7,444 nucleotides of DNA from Fen-999 sp035654135 (lineage in GTDB: Bacteria > Pseudomonadota > Gammaproteobacteria > Burkholderiales > Rhodocyclaceae), in the NCBI GenBank assembly GCA_035654135.1, contig DASRXN010000146.1, forward strand, positions 1-7,444. The letters are read 5' to 3'. Below, piece by piece: positions 6,982-7,444 of the stretch. The translations under genes and the position numbers were made by a program. Numbering within the stretch: position 1 is the stretch's first letter; the number at the start of each line of letters is the position of its first letter. The notes beneath the pieces are model-generated. The model was not told where the DNA came from. It did no database searches and was given only the letters and a program-made list of their open reading frames with translations.

Positions 6982-7444
6982 GATGAATGATGCATCGTTC
7001 TGATGAAGCGGGGCTTTTCGTCACGCGCGAGCAGATTCGGCGTCGAGAACGGCGCCAGCCGCTCGAGAAAATCCAGCAGTTCCATGACCGGAGAATTGCC
7101 AAAGAAGCGCGCCACCGGCATATCCATCCAGATCTGGTCGGCATAGGCCAGCAGTTCGTATGGCCGGTCGCCGATACCATTCCGGTCGCGGTCGAAACCC
7201 TGGTAATCGTCCCAGTAGTTGCCCTCCCAGAAGTTGCGCTCCATGGCGATGCTGCGGCCGGCACCGTAGCTGACGTGGGTCAGGTTGCCCTCGAAGACGT
7301 TGTCGGTCATGCGGTTGCCGCCGGTTTCGCTGTTGAAGGCAATGGCGATGCCGTTGTAGGCGAAGCGGTTGCCGCGAATCTCGATGGTGGTGTCGGGCTG
7401 GAAGGGCGAGAGATCGGAGCCGATGCCGACGGCACAGTAGATGA
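6978..7444 (-). CDS. nosD: NosD, periplasmic copper-maturation protein of N2O reductase (3' part only)
   Basis: Partial gene: the frame is open to the right edge, so the N-terminal part with the export signal is missing and about 155 C-terminal codons remain. The visible protein has short repeats of parallel beta-helix (CASH/pectate-lyase-like) type: IEIRGNRFAYNGIAIAF, then GGNRMTDNVFEGN, with regularly spaced Asn and Gly. A NosD-like C-terminal segment follows, with NFWEGNYWDDYQGFDRDRNG and GIGDRPYEL. NosD is periplasmic and works with the NosF/NosY ABC transporter to supply what is needed to assemble the copper centres of NosZ. The stop TGA shares ATGA with the nosG start (6978-6981), so the two are probably translationally coupled. 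Family assignment is firm from the motifs and the nos context. I cannot judge the full length. Confidence 0.9.
   Translation of the reverse strand, partial: IYCAVGIGSDLSPFQPDTTIEIRGNRFAYNGIAIAFNSETGGNRMTDNVFEGNLTHVSYGAGRSIAMERNFWEGNYWDDYQGFDRDRNGIGDRPYELLAYADQIWMDMPVARFFGNSPVMELLDFLERLAPFSTPNLLARDEKPRFIRTMHHSS

Overview
The window is a dense, GC-rich stretch of bacterial chromosome. Every gene I can support lies on the minus strand, so the genes read from right to left. The proteins look proteobacterial: NosD, NosG, NosH, NosF, NosL and NosY of a nitrous-oxide reductase cluster, and MenB, MenA and MenG close to the enterobacterial type. A clade II-like nos layout (NosG and NosH iron-sulfur proteins) with menaquinone genes in a high-GC genome suggests a denitrifying betaproteobacterium, perhaps of the Rhodocyclales. 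That placement is inference and was not tested by a search.

Right part (about 7444 to 2947): the 3' part of nosD (periplasmic beta-helix maturation protein), then nosG (Tat-type 4Fe-4S ferredoxin), nosH (membrane polyferredoxin, NapH type), nosF (ABC ATPase), nosL (copper lipoprotein) and nosY (ABC permease). NosG and NosH are the proposed quinol-oxidising electron route to N2O reductase. NosD, NosF, NosY and NosL build its copper centres. nosZ itself is not in the window and presumably lies to the right.

Middle (2950 to 2471): a small exported TlpA/thioredoxin-like protein with a WCGPC active site. Its TTG start overlaps the nosY stop.

Left part (2464 to 20): menG/ubiE-type methyltransferase, menA prenyltransferase and menB dihydroxynaphthoyl-CoA synthase, which are enzymes of the late menaquinone pathway.

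The nine genes are joined by overlaps (ATGA, TTGA, TGATG) or gaps of 4 to 6 nt. The one exception is a 58-nt gap between nosH and nosF that can fold into a GC-rich hairpin. I see no convincing internal promoter or terminator and no stretch over 300 bases without a gene. The layout therefore suggests one transcript encoding N2O-reductase maturation, its quinol-linked electron supply, a periplasmic thiol reductant and part of the synthesis of the quinone itself. I see no tRNA, rRNA, CRISPR array, insertion sequence or phage gene.
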